Origin: JAAYFT01 sp036562765
Lineage (GTDB): Bacteria; Bacillota; Clostridia; Tissierellales; Tissierellaceae
Length of the DNA stretch: 64,000 bases
NCBI GenBank assembly: GCA_036562765.1
Contig: DATCJO010000170.1
Coordinates: forward strand, 8,297-72,296
Direction of reading: 5' to 3'
Shown here: piece after piece, positions 8,667-16,005 of the stretch
Numbering within the stretch: position 1 is the stretch's first letter
Layout of the letters: each line of letters opens with the position of its first letter
Made by a program: the position numbers and the translations under genes
Notes under the pieces: generated by a model
Told to the model about the DNA's origin: nothing
What the model saw: only the letters and a program-made list of their open reading frames with translations
The model's database searches: none

Positions 8667-9269
8667 ATGGAAATAAAGGGGAGAAGAGTTACCATAAGAG
8701 AATTGCAGTTGGAAGATGTATTTGAAATGAGAAAATGGGGAAAGCATGAAAATCCTTTATTAGAAGATTATAACTTTCCAGATATGACTGATAGGGAAAT
8801 AAGGCTATGGTACAAGATGAAAGTAAACAGCATGTTTAACAAGTACTATGGCATAAGAAATGAACACAATGAATTAATAGGATACATGGGGATTAAAGGA
8901 ATAAAGATTTTTAGAAGGGAAGCCACTTTAGGAATTGTATTAGATCCAAATCATGTTAACCAGGGATACGGAACTGAAATATTGGATACATTTCTTAACT
9001 ATTACTTTACACAGATGAAAATGAGGAAGATGATATTAGAGGTTGCAGAATTCAACAAGCGTGCATATCGGGTTTATGAAAAAATTGGTTTTAAGCCTGT
9101 CGGATACTACCTTGATGAGTTTTTCAATCAAAACCTTGATTTAACAGATCCCCATTATTTAGCAGAAAAATCTTCTTTTGTAATCAGTGGTGAAAAGATA
9201 TATAATTATATTTACAAAATGGTACTGACAAAGAAGAGATTTTTCCAGCTTAAAAATACGAGGGCTTAG
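8667..9269 (+). CDS. GNAT-family N-acetyltransferase
   Basis: 200 residues of the Acetyltransf_3 (RimJ/RimL-like) subgroup. The acetyl-CoA-binding region is visible as LGIVLDPNHVNQGYGTEILD, with a following NKRAYRVYEKIGFKPVG typical of the C-terminal GNAT core. It transfers an acetyl group from acetyl-CoA to an amine; the substrate is unknown. The ATG at 8667 has GGAGG 6 nt upstream; a longer frame to 8619 would run into repeat copy A and is rejected. It stands between dnaB and dnaD and interrupts the replication block, so it may be co-transcribed with dnaD (11-nt gap). Confidence 0.85.
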   Translation: MEIKGRRVTIRELQLEDVFEMRKWGKHENPLLEDYNFPDMTDREIRLWYKMKVNSMFNKYYGIRNEHNELIGYMGIKGIKIFRREATLGIVLDPNHVNQGYGTEILDTFLNYYFTQMKMRKMILEVAEFNKRAYRVYEKIGFKPVGYYLDEFFNQNLDLTDPHYLAEKSSFVISGEKIYNYIYKMVLTKKRFFQLKNTRA

Positions 9270-9280
9270 GAGCTGATTTT

Positions 9281-10393
9281 ATGAATTTTTTCCTTGAAAC
9301 TACTGACATGGATTTTGGCAACACTCCCATAGAGAATATATTTATAAATGATTTTATGCCCATGGCTAATGGTACCTATGTAAAGGTATATTTACTTGGC
9401 TATAAATATGCCTATGATAGAGATGCCAATGTAGAAGTGAATAATCAAGTTATAGCAAAGCACCTAGAAATTCCATTGGAAGATGTTTTAAGGGCTTGGG
9501 ATTTCTGGGAAAGCAAAGGGATAATTGAAAAGATATATGAGGATGAAAATGATAAATACAACTATAAAGTTAAGTTTTTGAGCCTTAAGCAATTATATAT
9601 AAAAAATAATTTGTGTTTGTTTAATGCAAACAATTCAAAAGATGAAGGAAGAAAAAACATCAGGACAGCAACGCCAAAGGAACTAATAGAAGCGAACCAA
9701 ATACCTGTAATAAACAGGATGTTTAATAATATTGATGATATACTCCGAAGGCAGACTACTCCAACTGAAAAGCAGAAAATCCTTTCATGGATACAAAACT
9801 ATAATATGAATCCAGATGTTATAGAAGCAGCTTTTGCTTATGGAGTTGAGAAAAAAGGAGTAAGGAAGAACATCAATTATATCGAAGGCATAATTAGGAA
9901 CTGGTATGATGAAGGCTTAACAAATATGGAAGATTTGCTTGAGTATTTTAAGGCTCAAGATGAAAAATTCTATAGGTATCAAAGAGTAATGAAAGCTTTG
10001 GGATTTAATAGAATGGCCTCTGAAAATGAAATGAAAATAATCGACAAGTGGTTTAATGAATATCAGTTTTCAATGGAAATGGTTTTAAAAGGATGTGAAG
10101 GCTCCTCTAAAACAGCCAATCCAAGTATAAATTACATAGATGGCATTCTTTCCTCATGGTATGAAAAAGGCATAAGGACCGTGGAAGAAATTGAGGAAAA
10201 GGATAAGCCGAAGGAAAAGGCAACAGAAAAGAGGGAAGTTAAATCAGTTTCTACTGAAAATAAGGTTACCCCTAAAAAAACTAGGTTTCACAATTTTAAG
10301 CAGAGGTCAGATAATTATACAGCAGATGAATTAGAAGAAATATTTAGGAAAAAAAGAGAAGCATATATACAAAAGTTAAAAGGAGAAACTTAA
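9281..10393 (+). CDS. DnaD-domain replication initiation protein
   Basis: 370 residues with two DnaD/DnaB_2 (DDBH2) modules: NPDVIEAAFAYGVEKKG with NYIEGIIRNWYDEGL (residues about 180-225), and a second pair ending SINYIDGILSSWYEKGI (about 275-300). The YxxxIxxxW signature occurs in both. An N-terminal winged-helix-like part (DFMPMANGTYVKVYLLGYKY) precedes them, and a Lys/Glu-rich low-complexity segment (about 305-335) separates them from a basic C-terminus. Such proteins remodel DNA and help load the helicase together with DnaI. It ends 1 nt before the dnaI start, indicating one operon. Confidence 0.9.
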   Translation: MNFFLETTDMDFGNTPIENIFINDFMPMANGTYVKVYLLGYKYAYDRDANVEVNNQVIAKHLEIPLEDVLRAWDFWESKGIIEKIYEDENDKYNYKVKFLSLKQLYIKNNLCLFNANNSKDEGRKNIRTATPKELIEANQIPVINRMFNNIDDILRRQTTPTEKQKILSWIQNYNMNPDVIEAAFAYGVEKKGVRKNINYIEGIIRNWYDEGLTNMEDLLEYFKAQDEKFYRYQRVMKALGFNRMASENEMKIIDKWFNEYQFSMEMVLKGCEGSSKTANPSINYIDGILSSWYEKGIRTVEEIEEKDKPKEKATEKREVKSVSTENKVTPKKTRFHNFKQRSDNYTADELEEIFRKKREAYIQKLKGET

Positions 10394-10394
10394 T

Positions 10395-11375
10395 ATGTAT
10401 AAAGAAATGGTAAAGGAAATATTAGCTGAATATGAGAAAAAAAGAGATAGGAAAGTGCGCGAGCAAAGAATTAGGCAGGAAGAAGTATACAGGAAAATTC
10501 CTGCCATAAAGAAGATAGATGAAGAAATATTTAAAATTGGCCTTGATATGTCTAAAAATATCCTCAACAATCCTGATAACTACAAAAAGATAGCAGAAGA
10601 AGCAAAGAATAAAATCGAAAAGCTTAAGATGGAAAAAGCGTACCTTATGACTGAAGCAAATATTCCCCTTGATTATATGGATATAAAATACGACTGTGAA
10701 GCATGTAAGGATACTGGCTTTCTTGAAGATGGAAGCCAATGCAGCTGTTTAAAACAAGCCTTGGTATCACGGGCATACAAGATGTCCAATATTGAAAATG
10801 TTTTAAAAAAGGAAAACTTCCAAACTTTTAACATAAACCTATTCAAAGATGAGCCCTTTGAAAATGAGCCTTTAACTCCAAGGGAAAACATGAAGCTTAT
10901 ACTAAGCATTGCAGAAGGGTTCGTACACAATTTTGATGAGAATAATGGTGAAAACCTGTTATTTTACGGCACCACAGGATTGGGGAAGACTTTTTTATGC
11001 AACTGCATAGCAAAGGCCCTTCTTGATAAGAATAAGATAGTTATATATCAAACAGCCTTTACTATTTTAGAATTAATAGAAAAATACCGCTTTAGTGAAA
11101 ATAAGGAAGTTTACAGCAGGGAATACGATTTGCTGTTTGAAGCAGATTTATTGATAATAGATGATTTAGGCACAGAAGTATCAAATACCTTTACAAATGC
11201 TGAGATATTCAACATAGTAAATTCGAGAATTCTTGCAGGCAAAAAAACCATTATATCTACAAATTTGACTCCTAAGGAAATTTCTGAAATATACACTGAT
11301 AGGGTCTTTTCTAGAATATCCGATAAGTTTACGCCTTTAAAGTTCTATGGTCAGGATTTAAGGTTTGAAAAGTGA
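10395..11375 (+). CDS. dnaI: helicase loader, DnaC/DnaI-type AAA+ ATPase
   Basis: 326 residues. An N-terminal coiled-coil region is followed by a zinc-type motif CEACKDTG...CSC (about residues 98-116), then the ATPase: Walker A in GTTGLGKTFLC (about 193-203), Walker B LLIIDDLGTEV and sensor region ISTNLTPKEI. This combination of Cys cluster and AAA+ domain matches the DnaI/DnaC helicase loader, which places the DnaB hexamer on DNA. It is tightly linked to dnaD upstream and niaR downstream (18 nt). Clostridial genomes often label it DnaC. Confidence 0.92.
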   Translation: MYKEMVKEILAEYEKKRDRKVREQRIRQEEVYRKIPAIKKIDEEIFKIGLDMSKNILNNPDNYKKIAEEAKNKIEKLKMEKAYLMTEANIPLDYMDIKYDCEACKDTGFLEDGSQCSCLKQALVSRAYKMSNIENVLKKENFQTFNINLFKDEPFENEPLTPRENMKLILSIAEGFVHNFDENNGENLLFYGTTGLGKTFLCNCIAKALLDKNKIVIYQTAFTILELIEKYRFSENKEVYSREYDLLFEADLLIIDDLGTEVSNTFTNAEIFNIVNSRILAGKKTIISTNLTPKEISEIYTDRVFSRISDKFTPLKFYGQDLRFEK

Positions 11376-11393
11376 TTTAAAGGGGAAATTCTA

Positions 11394-11915
11394 ATGGATG
11401 GAAATGATAGAAGAATTGAAATTTTAAAGATTCTAGAAAGGGCTCAAGAGCCCATTAAAGGGACAGATTTGGCTGAAAGGTTTAATGTAAGCCGACAGGT
11501 AATAGTACAGGATATTGCCTTATTAAGGGCAGAAGGTAACAACATTCTTGCCACCCCAAGAGGATATGTTTTACCTAGAAGCTATGAGGAGAAAAAAATA
11601 AAGAAGACTATCGTATGCAGGCATCAAGGCTATGATGAATTGGAAGAAGAATTGAGAATAATAGTGGATTTAGGTGGAAAGATAATAGATGTAATAGTTG
11701 AACATCCGCTTTATGGCGAAATAAAAGGGTCTTTGGAAATAGCTTCTAGGTATGATTTAAAATTATTTATGGATGAATTGAGAAAAACCAAAGCAGAACC
11801 TCTAGCATCTTTAACAGGCGGAATTCACCTTCATACAATTGAAGTACCAGACGAAGAAACCTTTGAAAGGATAAAAAGAGAATTGTCCAAGAAAAAACTA
11901 TTGATTCAAGAATGA
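11394..11915 (+). CDS. niaR: transcriptional repressor NiaR (HTH + 3H domain)
   Basis: 173 residues: an N-terminal HTH_11 winged helix (GTDLAERFNVSRQVIVQDIA) and a C-terminal 3H domain whose conserved histidines are seen in VCRHQGYDEL, VEHPLYGEI and GGIHLHTIEV. NiaR (YrxA) senses nicotinic acid with a metal cofactor and represses NAD synthesis and niacin-uptake genes in Firmicutes. It is the last gene of the replication block. A NiaR-like palindrome lies immediately downstream, before the EIIC-like membrane gene, while no comparable site was seen before pncB at 49.6 kb. Confidence 0.92.
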   Translation: MDGNDRRIEILKILERAQEPIKGTDLAERFNVSRQVIVQDIALLRAEGNNILATPRGYVLPRSYEEKKIKKTIVCRHQGYDELEEELRIIVDLGGKIIDVIVEHPLYGEIKGSLEIASRYDLKLFMDELRKTKAEPLASLTGGIHLHTIEVPDEETFERIKRELSKKKLLIQE

Positions 11916-11936
11916 TTAGATGGTATATTTATAACT

Positions 11937-11964
11937 AAAGGTGTCAAGACAGATGTAATTACAT
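11937..11964 (+). promoter_or_regulatory. candidate NiaR operator / double palindrome upstream of the EIIC-like gene
   Basis: GGTGTCAAGACAGATGT (11940-11956) is an imperfect inverted repeat of GGTGTC and GACAgaT type, resembling the NiaR boxes described for Firmicutes. It runs into a perfect 12-bp palindrome ATGTAATTACAT (11953-11964). It lies 19-46 nt before the next start codon. Assignment to NiaR is inference from resemblance and from the adjacent niaR gene. Confidence 0.45.
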
Positions 11965-11982
11965 TTAAAAAGAGGTGTTAAC

Positions 11983-13005
11983 ATGTCAAAATCAAAGGGT
12001 GGCATTAGTGATTATTTTGTAAGGGTATTAAATGGCATGGCTTTAGGTCTATTTTCTTCACTTCTTATAGGACTAATCATAAAACAGATAGGAACTTTAT
12101 TTAATCTCTCTTATCTTGTTACATTTGGCAATATTGCTCAAAAGTTAATGGGACCTGCCATAGGTGCAGGAGTAGCTTACAGCATTGGAGCTCCACCATT
12201 AGGCATATTTGCATCAGTAGTTGTTGGAGCCATAGGTGCAGGAAGCATCACATTTGATGGCGCCACTGCTGTAATAAATACTGGAGAACCTGTAGGAGCA
12301 TTTATTTCAGCATTAGTTGCAGCTGAGGCTTCTAAATTAATCAGCGGAAAGACAAAGGTTGATATTGTATTGGTTCCATTCAGTGCCATATTAGTTGGTG
12401 GATTAGTTGGAATCTATATAAGCCCTTATATGGTTATGGTCATGAATTTCTTCGGAAACATAATCAATAGGGCAACTGAAATGCACCCAATACCTATGGG
12501 AATTATAGTTTCTGTAGTTATGGGGATTGTACTTACTTTGCCTATTAGTTCAGCAGCCCTTGCCATCTCCTTAGGGCTATCAGGATTGGCAGCAGGAGCA
12601 AGTACAGTTGGATGTGCAGCTAATATGGTCGGATTTGCTGTAGCATCTTTTAGGGAAAATGGAATAGGCGGATTGATAGCTCAAGGCTTGGGGACATCTA
12701 TGCTTCAGATGCCCAATATAATAAAAAATCCGCTAATTTGGATTCCTGCCATAGTTGCTTCTGCAATATTAGGACCTATTTCCACTACTGTATTTAAAAT
12801 GAAAGGAACACCTATGGGTGCAGGCATGGGCACAAGCGGTTTAGTAGGGCAATTTGCCACAATTGATGCAATGGGGGCAACTCCTAAGACTTTTGTCTTA
12901 ATTTTATTGATGCATTTTATTTTGCCAGGATTAATTGCCTTTATTGTTTCAGAATGGATGAGGAAAAAAGGATTAATTAAACCTGGAGATATGAAATTAA
13001 ATTAG
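11983..13005 (+). CDS. EIIC-like membrane transporter (PTS_EIIC_2 family)
   Basis: 340 residues, strongly hydrophobic with about ten membrane segments and glycine-rich loops (GPAIGAGVAYSIGAPPLG, GLSGLAAGASTVGCAANM, GTPMGAGMGTSGLVGQFA). It matches the stand-alone 'PTS transporter subunit IIC'-like family PF13303 rather than a true sugar EIIC: no EIIA or EIIB domain or gene is nearby. The transported compound is not known. Its location directly after niaR, with a NiaR-like site in front, makes niacin or a related NAD precursor a reasonable hypothesis. The start has a GAGGTG SD with good spacing. Confidence 0.8.
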   Translation: MSKSKGGISDYFVRVLNGMALGLFSSLLIGLIIKQIGTLFNLSYLVTFGNIAQKLMGPAIGAGVAYSIGAPPLGIFASVVVGAIGAGSITFDGATAVINTGEPVGAFISALVAAEASKLISGKTKVDIVLVPFSAILVGGLVGIYISPYMVMVMNFFGNIINRATEMHPIPMGIIVSVVMGIVLTLPISSAALAISLGLSGLAAGASTVGCAANMVGFAVASFRENGIGGLIAQGLGTSMLQMPNIIKNPLIWIPAIVASAILGPISTTVFKMKGTPMGAGMGTSGLVGQFATIDAMGATPKTFVLILLMHFILPGLIAFIVSEWMRKKGLIKPGDMKLN

Positions 13006-13079
13006 AATTAAAGTATACTTTTTTGCTAAGATTTTATAAGTTAATGTTTTAACGAGTATTTTCGTGGTATAATACCTTC

Positions 13080-13258
13080 AGGAGGACAACCTCCCCTACT
13101 AAAGATAAACTATAAAAAAACATAAGATAAAAAAGTGTAATGCACAAAAGAAGAGGCAGCTAAATAAACAAAAGATAAAAGAAAATAAAAAAACAAAAGA
13201 TGAACAGGCAATTAAAAAAGCTAAGTTTCTTAGCTTTTTTAATTGCTGCTTTTTTTAT
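13080..13258 (+). ncRNA. candidate A-rich small RNA between the EIIC-like gene and serS
   Basis: A TATAAT at 13068-13073 (weak -35 TGTTTT, 17-nt spacing) would start a transcript near 13080. It would open with the hairpin GGAGG-ACAA-CCTCC (13081-13094), run through about 110 nt of nearly unstructured A-rich sequence with repeated AAGATAAA/AAAGATGAA words, and end in a perfect 18-bp terminator hairpin (13208-13225 with 13229-13246) followed by TGCTTTTTTT. No ORF with a ribosome binding site is present. It might instead be a long 3' UTR of the upstream gene. I could not match it to a known RNA family. Confidence 0.4.
13208..13258 (+). terminator. strong 18-bp terminator
   Basis: Perfect 18-bp inverted repeat with TTT loop and a downstream T run (13250-13257). 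It ends the candidate small RNA or reads-through from the EIIC-like gene, just upstream of the serS promoter. Confidence 0.9.
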
Positions 13259-13261
13259 CCC

Positions 13262-13289
13262 TTGACATTATTTCCTTTTTTGCTATAAT
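13262..13289 (+). promoter_or_regulatory. promoter of the T-box/serS transcript
   Basis: Consensus TTGACA (13262-13267) and TATAAT (13284-13289) with 16-nt spacing. It drives the T-box leader. Confidence 0.85.
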
Positions 13290-13295
13290 AATCCT

Positions 13296-13490
13296 TAATT
13301 AAATACTAGGCAATGAAGGGACCTAGTAAATACGTAGCTTTTATAGAGAGCCAATGGTTGGTGGAAATTGGCAAAGCGAAGTATTGAATCCAGCCCAGAG
13401 CCTTTTACTAATTGAGTGAGCCTTTTTAGGCTAACTAGGGTGGCAACGCGGGAATTACTCTCGTCCCTAATCTGGGGATGAGAGTTTTTT
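13296..13490 (+). promoter_or_regulatory. T-box leader controlling serS (tRNA-Ser responsive)
   Basis: The diagnostic T-box sequence AGGGTGGCAACGCGGG is at 13437-13452. Upstream there is a stem I whose closing helix pairs TAGTAAA (13324 region) with TTTACTA (13403 region), with the AGAGAGCC element inside. Downstream is the terminator (13457-13467 with 13475-13485, then TTTTTTT). Uncharged tRNA pairs with the T-box and specifier to block the terminator. TCC at 13389-13391, a serine codon, is the likely specifier, but I could not fold stem I rigorously. The downstream gene is serS, in agreement. Confidence 0.9.
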
Positions 13491-13525
13491 TATAGTGTAT
13501 GATTAGTAATTTATCACCTTTATAA

Positions 13526-13660
13526 AATTCACAATTCTCTATGCTTTTAGTGAATAGTGAATAATGAATAGTGAATAATTTAATTAGCTAACAATTGAAT
13601 TTGCTGTTATCAATTAAATTATTAAATTTTTCACTATTAACTATATATGAATTGTGAATT
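13526..13660. repeat. copy B of the dispersed palindromic repeat, in the serS leader
   Basis: Bounded by perfect 11-bp terminal inverted repeats AATTCACAATT (13526-13536) and AATTGTGAATT (13650-13660). The interior holds tandem TAGTGAATA units (TAGTGAATAGTGAATAATGAATAGTGAATAA) and a partly complementary TTTTTCACTATTAACTA. It lies between the T-box terminator and the serS ribosome binding site, so every full-length serS transcript contains it. The same 11-bp ends bound copy D. Confidence 0.75.
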
Positions 13661-13685
13661 AAAATAAAGAAAGGGAGGAGATAGA

Positions 13686-14957
13686 ATGCTGGATATTAAA
13701 AGAATCAGATCTAATCCTGAAGAAATAAAAAGAGCATTGAAGAAAAGGCATGGAGATTATCCAATTGACAAGGTTCTTGAATTAGATGAAAAAAGAAGAG
13801 GACTTCTAAAAGAAGTAGAAGAAATGAAAGCAAGGCAAAATCAAGTATCAAAGGAAATACCAAAATTAAAAAAGGAAGGCAAGGATACAGAGCCTATATT
13901 GGCAGAAATGAAAGCTTTATCTGATAAGATTAAGGAATTAGATTCGGAAGTAAAGATAGTTGAAGAAGAATTGAGGAATATCTTGCTTCAAATTCCAAAT
14001 ACACCCCATGAATCTGTTGTAGAAGGAAAAGATGATTCAGAAAATGTTGAAATAAGAAAATTTGGTGAGCCTAGGAAGTTTGGATTTGAACCTAAGCCAC
14101 ATTGGGAAATAGGTGCAAATTTAGGCATATTGGATTTTGAAAGGGCTACAAAGATTACAGGTTCAAGGTTTGCATTGTTTAAAGGTTTAGGTGCAAGGCT
14201 TGAAAGGGCTATAATTCAATTTATGCTTGACCTTCATACTAGGGAACATAATTATATAGAAATGCTGCCACCATTTATGGTAAACAGGGACAGTATGATA
14301 GGTACTGGACAGCTGCCTAAATTTGAAGAAGATATGTTCCATTTACCAAGTAAGGATTATTTCCTAGTACCAACTGCTGAAGTACCACTTACAAACCTAT
14401 TAAGGGATGAAATAGTAGATGAAAAGGACTTGCCAATATACTATACAGCTTATACACCTTGCTTCCGTCAAGAAGCTGGGGCTGCAGGCAGGGATACAAG
14501 AGGCCTTATTAGGAATCATCAATTTGACAAGGTAGAATTGGTTAAGTTCTCAAAACCTGAAAATTCCTATGAAGAATTGGAAAAATTGACAAATGACGCT
14601 GAAGAAGTTTTAAAGAGATTGGGATTGCCTTACAGGGTAGTAATGCTCTGCACTGGAGATTTAGGGTTCTCATCAGCTAAGACCTATGATATAGAAGTTT
14701 GGATGCCTTCATATAACAGGTATGTTGAAATTTCAAGCTGCAGCAACTTTGAAGATTTCCAAGCACGCAGAGCTAATTTAAGATATAGAAGGGCAGATAA
14801 TGGCAAGGTAGAATACCTTCATACATTAAATGGTTCAGGCCTTGCAGTAGGTAGAACCTTTGCAGCAATACTTGAAAATTATCAACAAGAAGATGGCTCT
14901 GTAGTTATACCAGAAGCATTAAGGCCATATATGGGGAATATAGAAGTAATTAAATAA
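13686..14957 (+). CDS. serS: seryl-tRNA synthetase
   Basis: 423 residues, normal for bacterial SerRS. The N-terminal antiparallel coiled coil that grips tRNA-Ser (residues about 28-105, ELDEKRRGLLKEVEEM onward) is followed by the class II catalytic core: motif 2 CFRQEAGAAGRDTRGLIRNH and motif 3 GSGLAVGRTFAAILENYQ. It charges tRNA-Ser and also tRNA-Sec where present. The start has a GGGAGGAG SD. Expression is controlled by the T-box leader upstream; a palindromic repeat element sits between that leader and the gene. Confidence 0.98.
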   Translation: MLDIKRIRSNPEEIKRALKKRHGDYPIDKVLELDEKRRGLLKEVEEMKARQNQVSKEIPKLKKEGKDTEPILAEMKALSDKIKELDSEVKIVEEELRNILLQIPNTPHESVVEGKDDSENVEIRKFGEPRKFGFEPKPHWEIGANLGILDFERATKITGSRFALFKGLGARLERAIIQFMLDLHTREHNYIEMLPPFMVNRDSMIGTGQLPKFEEDMFHLPSKDYFLVPTAEVPLTNLLRDEIVDEKDLPIYYTAYTPCFRQEAGAAGRDTRGLIRNHQFDKVELVKFSKPENSYEELEKLTNDAEEVLKRLGLPYRVVMLCTGDLGFSSAKTYDIEVWMPSYNRYVEISSCSNFEDFQARRANLRYRRADNGKVEYLHTLNGSGLAVGRTFAAILENYQQEDGSVVIPEALRPYMGNIEVIK

Positions 14958-14984
14958 GAGATTTTAAGTATTCAACAAATGGAA

Positions 14985-15014
14985 AAGGCCTAGAGTTTTC
15001 TAGGCCTTAATTAT
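14985..15014. terminator. bidirectional terminator between serS and panB
   Basis: Perfect 10-bp stem (14985-14994 with 14999-15008), loop GTTT, T-rich on the plus side. It lies between convergent serS (plus) and panB (minus). Confidence 0.8.
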
Positions 15015-15022
15015 TTTAAGTA

Positions 15023-15874
15023 CTATTCAAATTCCTTAAATAGTTTTTCAAAGTCTTCCTTACTGTCTTTTATATGGTATACATGTTGGTCTTCTGGGAA
15101 TCTTTCGCTTTTAACATCGTCAACATATTCTTTAAAGGCGTTAATTACAACTTCAGCTACATTTGCATATTTCTTTACAAATTTAGGTGTGAAAGCTTGG
15201 AACTGTCCTAACATGTCTCCGCAGATTAACAATTGCCCGTCGCATGGAAGCCCAGCTCCGATTGAATATACTGGAATGGTAAGTTTTTTAGCTATAAACT
15301 CTGCAACTTCTGGTGGAACTGCTTCCAAAAGAAGTGCTTGAGCACCTGCTTCCTCAACTGCTATTGCATCTTTTATTAGTTCCCTTGCACTTTCTACAGT
15401 CCTTCCTTGTGCTTTAAATCCACCTAGTTGTCCTGAGCTTTGTGGAGTTAATCCTATATGGCCAAATACCACAATTCCTGCATCTGCAATGGCCTTAATT
15501 CTAGAAACGACTCTTCTTCCACCTTCAAGCTTAATTGCATCCATGTCAGCTTCCTTTATAAACCTTATGGCGTTTCTCACTGCTTCTTCATCAGATACTT
15601 GATAAGAACCAAAGGGCATATCTCCAATTACAAAAGTATTTGGTGCACCTCTTCTTACAGCTTTACAGAGAATAATACATTCGTCCATTGTAACTGGAAC
15701 AGTACCGCTGTATCCTAATACAACCATTCCCAATGAGTCTCCAACGAGTATCATGTCGATGCCTGCTTGTTCAGCAAAGGACGCAGTAGGATAATCATAG
15801 GCTGTTACCCATGCAACTTTTTCACCCTTTTTCTTCATTTCATGAAAATCCAATATTGTTTTCTTCTTTCCCAT
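15023..15874 (-). CDS. panB: 3-methyl-2-oxobutanoate hydroxymethyltransferase
   Basis: 283 residues, standard for PanB, a TIM-barrel enzyme that adds a hydroxymethyl group from 5,10-methylene-THF to 2-oxoisovalerate to give ketopantoate (first step of pantothenate synthesis). Conserved stretches are VTAYDYPTASFAEQAGIDMI, VGDSLGMVVLGY, GDMPFGSYQ, IKLEGG, VFGHIGLTPQS and YSIGAGLPCDGQ. The Shine-Dalgarno GGGGGA precedes the ATG. It is monocistronic here: no panC, panD or panE is adjacent, so the rest of the pathway must lie elsewhere or pantoate may come from another source. Confidence 0.96.
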   Translation of the reverse strand: MGKKKTILDFHEMKKKGEKVAWVTAYDYPTASFAEQAGIDMILVGDSLGMVVLGYSGTVPVTMDECIILCKAVRRGAPNTFVIGDMPFGSYQVSDEEAVRNAIRFIKEADMDAIKLEGGRRVVSRIKAIADAGIVVFGHIGLTPQSSGQLGGFKAQGRTVESARELIKDAIAVEEAGAQALLLEAVPPEVAEFIAKKLTIPVYSIGAGLPCDGQLLICGDMLGQFQAFTPKFVKKYANVAEVVINAFKEYVDDVKSERFPEDQHVYHIKDSKEDFEKLFKEFE

Positions 15875-16005
15875 AAAAAGTCCCCCTTTTAAGTTTACAT
15901 CCCTTTTATTTATTGCTATTATATCAGAAAATGTTAGAAGTAATAAATAATTTTTGCCTTAAAGTAAATATTAATAATTAAAATACCATATCTGGGAGTG
16001 ATATA

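Noticed and set aside
13501..13685. Insertion sequence between the T-box and serS
   Set aside because: No transposase frame; the stretch is a short palindromic element with 11-bp inverted ends and matches other copies in the window.
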